Below, piece after piece: positions 34,520 through 41,600 of a stretch of DNA of 64,000 nt. Origin of the DNA: CAYLLN01 sp036496265 (lineage in GTDB: Bacteria > Planctomycetota > Planctomycetia > Pirellulales > Pirellulaceae); NCBI GenBank assembly GCA_036496265.1, contig DASXLL010000339.1, positions 11,787 to 75,786 of the forward strand. The letters run 5' to 3'. The first letter of the stretch is position 1. Each line of letters begins with the position of its first letter. The notes beneath the pieces were generated by a model that did no database searches, had not been told where the DNA came from, and worked only from the letters and a program-made list of their open reading frames with translations. The translations under genes were made by a program, and so were the position numbers.

Positions 34520-36736
34520 TTATGTTTTTTTCTTCAGCGCCGCCAGCACTCGCTGCGGTGTGAGCGGCAACGGACTGACGCGAACACCAAGTGCATTCGC
34601 AACGGCATTGCTGATCGCGGCGCCGGGCGCGATGACCGGCGGCTCACCGAGGCCGATCACACCGCGCTTCCGCTCGCTTTCCGGCTCGTAGAACTCAACG
34701 ACGAACTCGCCAATATCGCCGATGCGGCACAACTTGTAATTCGCCAGATCGCAGTTCACAAACGCCCCGGTGCTCGGATCGTTGATCCGCTGCTCGAACA
34801 ACGCATAGGCGATGCCCATGATAAACGCGCCATTGATCTGGCTCTCGGCTTGCTGCGGGCTGATGATCAGGCCGATGTCCTGCACGGCTACGAACTTCTT
34901 CATCTTGATCACGCCGGTCTCTTTATCGACTTCGACGTGAGCCATTTGCACGCCGCCGACCTGGCTGTTGGAAAGCGGCGTGTTGCGTGTTCCACGAACA
35001 TAATCGCCCTTCACTTCCAGCGGCGACATGCCGAGCAGCGAGCAAGCTTCCTTCCAGCTCACGCTCTTCTTCGCGTCGTCCGTCGATTGCACACGGCCAT
35101 TGACTGCTTCGAGCTTCGCCGGATCGACGTCCAGCTTTTTGCCGACCAGCTCAGCTATTTTGGCGAACGCATCTTGGCCCGCGCGGCGATGAGATTCACT
35201 CACGCCGCCAACCGTCGTGCTGCCGCCGCTCGCGCCGCTGACCGGCATCTTCGAGCTGCCAATATTCACGCGGATCGACTCATAGGGAAGACCGAACGTC
35301 TCGGCCAGCACCAAGGCGATTACCGTCCGCGTGCCGGTGCCCAGATCCTGTGTGCCGCATGTCGTCTCGACGTCCCCGTTGGGATGAATCTTAATCGTGC
35401 AGCTCGATTGACCCGCGCCGCCGCCCCAGGTATGAATGGCCAACCCCAGGCCATCGACGATCGAGCCCTTGGCTTGACCCTTGCCATGCGGATGCCACTT
35501 GGCCTTCCAATCCATCAGCGCCGCCGCACGCTCCATTTCGCCCTTGTAGACCGACGGCTTCGCGCCCGCGACGAGCGGCTTATCGTCGGTGCCCAGGTTC
35601 TTCATGAAGATGTCATAGCTATCGACTCCCATCTTCATGGCGAGATCATCAATGGCCACCTGCGTGATCGCACAAGCCTGCGGATGGTTCGGCGCACGCC
35701 ACGCTCGCTGCGGACTATTGTTGGTCTTAATGTTGACCTGGCTAATGCGCTGATTGGCCGGGCGATAGACGTAGGGAATCTGCCGGTAATCTGCGGGTCC
35801 TCCCGTAACGCCGCTCGTGCCCCAGTGCTCGGAGTCCCAAACCGTGATCATGCCGTCTTTGTCCGCTCCCAGGCGAACTTTGATGTATCCGCTGGGACGG
35901 TTGCCGGCGATTTTCATCTCCTGATCGCGATCGAGCATGAGCTTGACCGGCCGGCCGGTCTTCTGGCTGATGCGAGCGGCGGCGGTGCTCCAATAGTCCA
36001 CCTGGAATTTCCCGCCGAATCCGCCGCCGATGTAATTGCAAATGACTTCAACGTCGCTCGCCGCAATCTTCAGATCGTTGGCAAAACCTTCATCGCAACC
36101 ACTGACGTTTTGCGTCGAGTGATAAGCGGTCAGCTTATTGCCGTCCCATTGAACGGTCGAACCGTGCGGCTCCAGGCAGCAATGCGTGATCACATCGATG
36201 CCGTACTCGCCTTCGACGACGTGTGCCGCCTCTTTGAGAACCCGCTCAATCTCAGCCGCAACGAATTCCTCCTGATTCTCGCCTTCCTTGGGCATTTTTT
36301 CGGTCTGAACCCTGCCGCCCCCCTTGGACGTCCGACCCGCCGCCTTCGCAGCCGCCAAATCCGAGTCCTTCACAAACACCGGCTGTTGATCGTATTCAAC
36401 CTTGCAAGCTGCAACGCCTTCACGGCCAGCGCCTTCGCTTTCGGCCGCGACGACAATAATGAGATCGCCTTGAAACTCGACCTTATCGCCAACTTTCTTC
36501 AGCGGCATGACTTCGACGACGCCCGCGACCTTCTCGGCGGCACTCGTGTCGATCGACTTAATCGTGCAGCTCGCGTGCGGGCAGCCCAGGCCCTTGGCGA
36601 TGAGCTGGTTCTTCAAATTCACGTCGTACGTGTATTTGGCCTTGCCGGTGGATTTATCCATTCCGTCCAGCCGCTTCACGCGCTTGCCGATCGCATGCGA
36701 CTTTGCTTTGCTCGGCCAGGAGTATTCGACAGCCAT
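34520..36736 (-). CDS. Xanthine dehydrogenase-family molybdopterin-binding subunit
   Basis: 738 residues from an ATG preceded by AAAGGAG; the frame extends upstream over the small-subunit gene but has no family features there. IGKRVKRLDGMDKSTGKAKYTYD, the cofactor loop GGGFGGKFQ, RAWRAPNHPQA, GGGAGQSSCTIKIHPNGDV, and the C-terminal GVIGLGEPPVIAPGAA (active-site Glu in GEPP) identify a Mo hydroxylase catalytic subunit of the xanthine/aldehyde/isoquinoline oxidoreductase type. Substrate unknown. The start shares a base with the ferredoxin stop (TAATG). Confidence 0.93.
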   Translation of the reverse strand: MAVEYSWPSKAKSHAIGKRVKRLDGMDKSTGKAKYTYDVNLKNQLIAKGLGCPHASCTIKSIDTSAAEKVAGVVEVMPLKKVGDKVEFQGDLIIVVAAESEGAGREGVAACKVEYDQQPVFVKDSDLAAAKAAGRTSKGGGRVQTEKMPKEGENQEEFVAAEIERVLKEAAHVVEGEYGIDVITHCCLEPHGSTVQWDGNKLTAYHSTQNVSGCDEGFANDLKIAASDVEVICNYIGGGFGGKFQVDYWSTAAARISQKTGRPVKLMLDRDQEMKIAGNRPSGYIKVRLGADKDGMITVWDSEHWGTSGVTGGPADYRQIPYVYRPANQRISQVNIKTNNSPQRAWRAPNHPQACAITQVAIDDLAMKMGVDSYDIFMKNLGTDDKPLVAGAKPSVYKGEMERAAALMDWKAKWHPHGKGQAKGSIVDGLGLAIHTWGGGAGQSSCTIKIHPNGDVETTCGTQDLGTGTRTVIALVLAETFGLPYESIRVNIGSSKMPVSGASGGSTTVGGVSESHRRAGQDAFAKIAELVGKKLDVDPAKLEAVNGRVQSTDDAKKSVSWKEACSLLGMSPLEVKGDYVRGTRNTPLSNSQVGGVQMAHVEVDKETGVIKMKKFVAVQDIGLIISPQQAESQINGAFIMGIAYALFEQRINDPSTGAFVNCDLANYKLCRIGDIGEFVVEFYEPESERKRGVIGLGEPPVIAPGAAISNAVANALGVRVSPLPLTPQRVLAALKKKT

Positions 36737-37341
36737 TAGGCATCTCCTTTCACGACCTTGAGGGCCGCTTGAATCACGTTGGCATAGGTGCCGCAGCGGC
36801 ACAGGTTGCCGTTCAGCCCCTTGCGAATTTCTTCTTCCGTCGCCTTCGGTTTCATATTCAAAAACGCCCGCACGCCAACAACGAAACCCGGCGTGCAAAA
36901 GCCACATTGCTGCGCGTCGCACTCGACAAACGCCTTGGGCACCGCGTCGTTGGCCAGGCTCTCGACGGTCGCGATCTTCTTGCCGACCGCCTGCATCGCC
37001 AGCATCGTATTGGCCTGCATCGGCTTACCATCGACGAGCACCGTCGCCGCCCCGCTCGAGCCATCCGTGCACACCGGCTTCGCCCCAGTCAGATCGAGCT
37101 GATAGCGAAGCACTTCCAGCAGCGTTGTTCGCGGCTCGACCTTCACTTGACTGTCTTTGCCGTTCACGTTCAGCGTGATCGTCTGCTGACCGCTCGCGAC
37201 CTGTTTGCCTTTTTCCTGAGCCAGCGCCGCCGTCGTCTGCTGCGCAATCCCCGCCGCCGCGGCCGCCGCCCCGCTCCCTCGCAAAAAGTCGCGGCGGCTA
37301 AACCCAGAAGGCGGGTCCAGCGTGTTTGTTCGATGTGCCAT
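36736..37341 (-). CDS. Tat-exported (2Fe-2S) subunit with degenerate first cluster
   Basis: 201 residues. The twin-arginine leader is SRRDFLRGSG followed by an Ala-rich stretch, as in E. coli PaoA. The second cluster has all four cysteines (QCGFCTPGF, CRCGTY). The plant-type first cluster, normally CxxGxCGxC plus one more Cys, reads CTDGSSGAATV: only C91 remains, with Ser96 and Ala99 at ligand positions and no Cys near 111. Fold residues around it (TVLVDGKP) are kept. It probably carries the other two subunits out by hitch-hiking export (inference). Confidence 0.88.
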   Translation of the reverse strand: MAHRTNTLDPPSGFSRRDFLRGSGAAAAAAGIAQQTTAALAQEKGKQVASGQQTITLNVNGKDSQVKVEPRTTLLEVLRYQLDLTGAKPVCTDGSSGAATVLVDGKPMQANTMLAMQAVGKKIATVESLANDAVPKAFVECDAQQCGFCTPGFVVGVRAFLNMKPKATEEEIRKGLNGNLCRCGTYANVIQAALKVVKGDA

Positions 37342-37357
37342 GCTTTAATTCCTCAAC

Positions 37358-37408
37358 GTGGGGCAGGCTTCTAGCCTGCCAACTCGTAGGATAGGCGTCT
37401 CGCCTATC
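37358..37408. repeat. Two adjacent REP-like hairpins upstream of the Mo-hydroxylase operon
   Basis: GTGGGGCAGGC (37358-37368) with GCCTGCC (37374-37380), then the perfect hairpin GATAGGCG-TCT-CGCCTATC (37390-37408). They lie in the gap between glycosyltransferase 2 and the ferredoxin subunit. The remaining bases to 37535 show nothing further. Confidence 0.8.
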
Positions 37409-37535
37409 TCGAATACATTGCCAGATGTTCCAACCCAGCGCCGCAGATTATGGCGAGTTGGACGGCAGTGTGCAATCAAGCGCCAGAGAAAAATTCGGGC
37501 CGGCGGCTATTGAGAAAGGTCAACCAAATGGCCCG

Positions 37536-38648
37536 TTACGCAGCCTTTGCCAACCGAACTGCCGGCTGAGATACACGAGTGTCTTCGTGCCGCGCCGCGG
37601 CTAATTGCCGGGCCACTTCGAGCGCCCTTCCGCGGTGGATCTGAGCATTCCACATGGCGCGAAAGGCACCGTAATACCCGCGCTCGTTCCAATTAAAGAC
37701 CCAGAGCAACAGAGCGGCCCCAGCGACGGAACAAGCCCCCTTAAGCGATTCCCAATGTGGACCGAACACGAGCATTGGCAACCAGGGAATTGCTCGGGCG
37801 ATCGTGCGGCCAACTTCTCGCACGCGCCCGCGAATGAGAGCCCTCGCGATCGTCCACAGCGACTTGCTGATGTGGCTCCCGGCGGCGGCTGACAGCAACA
37901 ATTGGCGATTTTCCCACAGCTGGCTGGGCCCGATGTACTTGAGTAGCGGCGAATTCGGGTTGTCGGCACGAAAGCGAATTTCATCCGCCCCGTATGCCCT
38001 GAGCTCGCGGCCGAAGTGAGCAAAAGTGCCGGAATTAAAGTGCCAGACGCGAGCTCGCTCGGCGTAACTCAGCCGGGCGCCGTTGTGACGCAGCATCGCG
38101 CCGAGCAAAATCTCGGAAAAATGGCCGTATTCGCCGCGAAAGCCGCCGGCGCGATGAAAGGCATTTTGCTCAATCGCGCAGCCGCGAACCGTGCATAGGT
38201 TCCAGCCGCCAGCGATGCGGTCGTCCAGAGCCTCTTCATAAATGACTTGTTCCTGGCCGGCGAAGCGCGATTCGTTAATGCCGCCGCTCGCCACGGCCAG
38301 AGCATCGACATCGCCCTTCGCAAATCGGGCGATGATTTCCGCAATACAATCGCGATCGGCCTTCACGTGCGACTCGGTGAAAAGCAAAACCCGACCGCGG
38401 GCCGTTTGTGCCCCGGCGTTGTAGCAGTCGTGTAGCGAGCCCTCTTCGCAGCGAACGAATTGATCGCGCGGCGATAGCAGCCCCGCCACGGCCGCCTCGA
38501 CATCAGGCTCGCGGCCGTCGATGACCACAACGATTTCATAGTCGCTGCGTGAGCACGATTGCTGCGTCCACGAAGAGATCGCTTCGAGTGCATGGCCGCG
38601 ATGATCGGGCAAAGGCACGATCACGGAGATGAACGGCTTGTCGGTCAC
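37536..38648 (-). CDS. GT2-family glycosyltransferase
   Basis: About 370 residues from the GTG at 38648; the frame is open to 38969 but that part overlaps the upstream gene. FISVIVPLPDHRGHALEAISSW, YEIVVVIDGREPDVEAA and LLFTESHVKADRDCIAEI form a GT-A nucleotide-sugar domain; the usual DxD is replaced by ESHVKAD. A C-terminal hydrophobic segment (about 300-335) may anchor it. No ribosome site is visible, and the start lies beside a 7-bp periodic repeat, so the start is uncertain. Confidence 0.8.
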   Translation of the reverse strand: MTDKPFISVIVPLPDHRGHALEAISSWTQQSCSRSDYEIVVVIDGREPDVEAAVAGLLSPRDQFVRCEEGSLHDCYNAGAQTARGRVLLFTESHVKADRDCIAEIIARFAKGDVDALAVASGGINESRFAGQEQVIYEEALDDRIAGGWNLCTVRGCAIEQNAFHRAGGFRGEYGHFSEILLGAMLRHNGARLSYAERARVWHFNSGTFAHFGRELRAYGADEIRFRADNPNSPLLKYIGPSQLWENRQLLLSAAAGSHISKSLWTIARALIRGRVREVGRTIARAIPWLPMLVFGPHWESLKGACSVAGAALLLWVFNWNERGYYGAFRAMWNAQIHRGRALEVARQLAAARHEDTRVSQPAVRLAKAA

Positions 38649-38651
38649 GGG

Positions 38652-38687
38652 CGGTGAGACTTGAGTGCGTGAGTCTTGAGGCGTGAG
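38652..38687. repeat. 7-bp periodic repeat (TGAG words) between glycosyltransferase genes
   Basis: TGAG recurs at 38655, 38662, 38670, 38677 and 38684, spacing 7, 8, 7, 7. It fills the gap between the stop of the first and the start of the second glycosyltransferase gene. Confidence 0.75.
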
Positions 38688-38692
38688 GCAAA

Positions 38693-39622
38693 TTACCAGG
38701 CCATCATGCAAAGCGCTGTCGCGAATTCCGTCACCCGCTCGACTGCCAGAAGTGCGCCGTCGAAACGCTTGGCCTTGCGGCCGTAGAGCACAATTTGACT
38801 CGGATTGAGATACTGCCGATCGTAACCCCGGGCTCGCATCTCGCGATGCAGACCGACGTGCTCGCAATCGCCACCGGAATATTGAGCCGACAGCCAGGCC
38901 GGCATGCGATACAGCCCCAGGCCGCCGAAACACGAATACACCGGGACGAGCGCGTCGCCGCGACGCCACGACATCAAATTGCCCTCGGTGCCGTCGAGCT
39001 CCTCATAGCTGCCAAAGCGGCGAAAGGCCCACACGTCGTAATGCAACGACCGGTTCAAATCCAGCTTGCGCCGCTGATAGATGATGCCGTACGAACCGAC
39101 AGAATCCCACGGCTGATTGCCGAAGCTATGCGCAATGCCGTCATAGCTGAAGCCGCCCTCAAGGTCCATGTCGAGCAGACAGACGTAATCGAAATCGGGC
39201 CAGCGGTCTTGTACTTCGCCATGGCAGCGATTTCGATATTCGGCCATATCGTCGCCGCGATGCGGACAGCGAACCGAGCCGTAGAGCTGCTTGCCTCGGC
39301 GCTGGCTGATGGCGGTCACGCGGTCATTGGCCGCGGCCCAGCGGTTCAAGATCGTCGGCGTCGCGTCCGTCGAGTCGTTTTCATAAACGAGCACGCGATA
39401 ATCGGCGAACATCCTTCCCAGCCGTTCGATGCGGGCGATCGTGCTCGGCAAATGCGGCGCGATATTACGAGCCAGGCCGCAAATCACCGTTCGCGATTGC
39501 CGCATCGCGGCCCGCCCGCGCTCAACCGCGGCAAAATAGGGCTCAGCACTGGCGGCGAACGGCGAAAAACGCCGCTCAGGAAAAGTGGCTGTCTGTTGCG
39601 AGTTTGCAAAAGTGGCAATCAT
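38693..39622 (-). CDS. Putative glycosyltransferase (CMT1-like GT-A fold)
   Basis: 309 residues. VICGLARNIAPHLPSTIARIERLG and YRVLVYENDSTDATPTIL give a nucleotide-sugar binding start; DFDYVCLLDMDLEGGFSYDGI carries a DMD motif for metal binding; GDCEHVGLHREMRARGY is a likely catalytic region. The pattern resembles the fungal mannosyltransferase CMT1 type (GT69). It lies upstream of a GT2 gene, so the pair probably builds a surface glycan. Acceptor and donor unknown. Confidence 0.7.
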   Translation of the reverse strand: MIATFANSQQTATFPERRFSPFAASAEPYFAAVERGRAAMRQSRTVICGLARNIAPHLPSTIARIERLGRMFADYRVLVYENDSTDATPTILNRWAAANDRVTAISQRRGKQLYGSVRCPHRGDDMAEYRNRCHGEVQDRWPDFDYVCLLDMDLEGGFSYDGIAHSFGNQPWDSVGSYGIIYQRRKLDLNRSLHYDVWAFRRFGSYEELDGTEGNLMSWRRGDALVPVYSCFGGLGLYRMPAWLSAQYSGGDCEHVGLHREMRARGYDRQYLNPSQIVLYGRKAKRFDGALLAVERVTEFATALCMMAW

Positions 39623-39976
39623 CGGAGCAGCTCAAAGGTGAATTGGTCGGCTGAATCGACGCTAGCAATGCAGACGCTATGCGGATCGCAGCCCTTTCGA
39701 ATGTATCGGTTGTATGGATTGCACAGCTTGAAGCGATTGCGAGGGCAAATCCGACGTGAGCCGCGCCCTGCGGTTGGAGCTTGCGCCGCGTTCGGAAACC
39801 CGCCCGGAACAATGCCCTGGCCTGCGCGCCGATGCGGGCCTGGGTTTGACGGAAAGCCGACACGACAGGGCGAAGCGGGGCAACCGATAACCAAGGATGA
39901 ATGTGTGCTTTTGCCGCGGGCAAAGAGCGAGTCGGAAGAAGGCTTGGGGATCGGTCCACCAACCATTCAAGAATCT
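39623..39976. other. Divergent intergenic region
   Basis: Region between the glycosyltransferases (minus) and the receiver protein (plus). Frames are open on both strands without family likeness. No clear promoter or repeat was found. Confidence 0.35.
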
Positions 39977-40498
39977 ATGCGTGCTGACACTTCTGCCGTA
40001 CGGCCCTTGAGAGCATTGCGAAAAGCATTGGGCAAGCCAGAGCCCACGGCGGGCAAGCCAGAGCCCACGGCCTCCTCGGGCAGGCGAATTCGCCCGCTAG
40101 AAAATCGGCATTTCTTGCTGGTTGAAGAATCGCCGGTGCGGCCGCCGCATTGCCGGGAGCTGCTCGAAAAAGCCGGGGCTGAAGTGCTGCTGGAACGCCA
40201 TGCGATGACGGGCGTCGTGGTGGCGTTGTCGATGCCCGAGCGATTCGACGCGCTGATCCTGGACCTCAAGCTGCCGCTGCTGGAAATTGCCGAAGCCGGA
40301 ATCGCGCTCCGGTCGGCGGGGTTCGATCGGCCCATCATCGCCCTGGTTTCCGCGCTGCCGGGCAAGGCCAGGCGGTCGCTCGACCATGCCGGGTGCAATA
40401 TCATCCCGAAAAACTCGACGATCGCCTCCGCCTTCGTCAGTCTGGTGGCCGAGTTTATCCACACCGCGCCTGCCGCCCTGAACTATCAGTCAACATAA
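39977..40498 (+). CDS. Single-domain response regulator receiver protein
   Basis: 173 residues, the 3' end of a much longer open frame whose upstream part is antisense to a glycosyltransferase. After a tail with a duplicated GKPEPTA word, the receiver domain starts at HFLLVEESPV: Glu-Glu replaces the usual Asp-Asp acidic pair. The phospho-acceptor Asp is in LILDLKLPLL and the Lys in IIPKNS. No output domain. It lies near a FixJ-type regulator and a histidine kinase. Start uncertain. Confidence 0.65.
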   Translation: MRADTSAVRPLRALRKALGKPEPTAGKPEPTASSGRRIRPLENRHFLLVEESPVRPPHCRELLEKAGAEVLLERHAMTGVVVALSMPERFDALILDLKLPLLEIAEAGIALRSAGFDRPIIALVSALPGKARRSLDHAGCNIIPKNSTIASAFVSLVAEFIHTAPAALNYQST

Positions 40499-40769
40499 GG
40501 ATTTGGGCTAGGGCCGGTCTCGGCACACAAACCCGAAGCGTGAGCGAGGGACTCGGCAGCCAAAACGTCCAGATTGTGGCGATCTTCATCCCAAAATGTT
40601 GAATTGACTGGCAAGACGCTGCCGCCTTGAACTAGTAGGCCGTCCAAGCCTGGATTTGGGCTAGCGCCGGTCTCGGCACACAAACCCGAAGCGTGAGCGA
40701 GGGACTCGGCAGCCAAAACGTCCAGATTGTGGCGATCTTCATCCCAAAATGTTGGATTGACTGGGAAGA
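40499..40769. repeat. Tandem duplication, about 117-bp copies, period 153 bp
   Basis: Copy 1 starts at about 40499 and copy 2 at 40652; they are near identical until the end of the second copy. Each contains ACCCGAAGCGTGAGCGAGGG, a word of the kind often seen as a dispersed repeat in planctomycetes. The TGCCGCC(C/T)TGAAC word recurs at 40471, 40620 and 40848. A minus-strand ORF through both copies gives a duplicated LAHASGLCAETG peptide and is regarded as accidental. Confidence 0.88.
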
Positions 40770-40842
40770 AGGGGTCGGGAGTCGATTGCGCGAACGATTT
40801 TCCAAAATGGAAGCGTTAAACCGCAATCGACTCCCGACCCCT
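40770..40842. mobile_element. 73-bp MITE-like hairpin element, inserted in copy 2 only
   Basis: Terminal inverted repeats of 21 bp (40770-40790 and 40822-40842) are exact complements and begin AGGGGTCGGGAGTCG. GA stands on both sides (40768-40769 and 40843-40844). The matching place in copy 1 (40611-40620, GCAAGACGCT) has a single GA and no element, so this is a precise insertion with a 2-bp target duplication. Confidence 0.88.
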
Positions 40843-40955
40843 GACGCTGCCGCCTTGAACGAGTACGTCTGGCGCTGGCAAATCGAGCTGGCCGTGGTGT
40901 ATTCTCTTGTGGTTACAGCGACACTGACGCCACTTCGAAGGGAAATGCGAGGCTC

Positions 40956-41600
40956 GTGAGCGACACATCGCTAGTGTGCGTGATTGACGATGAGCCGCTG
41001 GTCCGGGAGGTCACGTGCCGGATCTTGAGCGACGGCGGCTGCCAAGCCATTGGCTACAGCTCAGCCGAGGACTTTCTGACCGCCTTCGATGAGCTGGCTT
41101 GCGGGTGTGTGGTTACCGATCTGCGGATGCCAGGGATGGACGGCGCCGAGTTGCTCGCTCGACTGCGGCAGAGCGGGAGCAGCGTCGCCATCGTCGTCCT
41201 GACCGGACATGCCGATGTGCGCACCGCCGTGAAGCTGATGGAAGATGGAGCGCTGACTCTGCTGGAAAAGCCCTATGAGCCCGCTGAGCTGCTGGCGACC
41301 GTCACCCGCGCTACGAAACTGACGATCGCCCGCCGGGCGACGCAGGAACGCGTGGCCGCTGTGCAGCGGCGGCTTGCTCAATTGACCCAGGAAGAGCGGT
41401 TGGTGATGGAATGTATGATCGCCGAGCTGCCTACGAAGGCGATCGCGGCCAAGCTCGTTTTGAGCACGCGAACGGTGGAGCGGAGAATGTTGGCGGTGCT
41501 GCAAAAGATGCAAGTCAACGGCGTGGCGGAGTTGGCCGCAGTTATTGCGAGCTTGCCGCCGCCGCACTGGCCGCCAATTGCTCCGCGTGAGCCTGATTGA
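40956..41600 (+). CDS. FixJ/NarL-type response regulator
   Basis: 214 residues from a GTG. Receiver domain: VCVIDDEPLVRE acidic pair, phospho-acceptor about residue 55 in VVTDLRMPGMDG, Thr in VVLTGHAD, Lys in LLEKPYEP. The C-terminal LuxR-type helix-turn-helix is TQEERLVMECMIAELPTKAIAAKLVLSTRTVERR. It probably activates transcription on phosphorylation by the neighbouring PAS kinase, with which it overlaps by 59 bp in convergent orientation. Confidence 0.92.
   Translation: MSDTSLVCVIDDEPLVREVTCRILSDGGCQAIGYSSAEDFLTAFDELACGCVVTDLRMPGMDGAELLARLRQSGSSVAIVVLTGHADVRTAVKLMEDGALTLLEKPYEPAELLATVTRATKLTIARRATQERVAAVQRRLAQLTQEERLVMECMIAELPTKAIAAKLVLSTRTVERRMLAVLQKMQVNGVAELAAVIASLPPPHWPPIAPREPD

Noticed and set aside
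34496..36739. 747-codon plus-strand ORF antisense to the molybdopterin subunit
   Set aside because: High-GC antisense shadow: Arg/Ala/Asp/His-rich composition without family likeness, while the minus strand encodes a full xanthine dehydrogenase-type subunit.
38795..39976. Upstream part of a 567-codon plus-strand ORF
   Set aside because: Lies antisense to a glycosyltransferase with clear motifs; only the 3' end from 39977 resembles a real (receiver) protein.
40486..40716. 76-codon minus-strand ORF with duplicated LAHASGLCAETG
   Set aside because: Produced only by the tandem DNA duplication; no ribosome site and no independent support for coding.
40499..40770. Possible CRISPR-like direct repeats
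   Set aside because: Only two copies of about 117 bp, too long and without spacers or cas genes.
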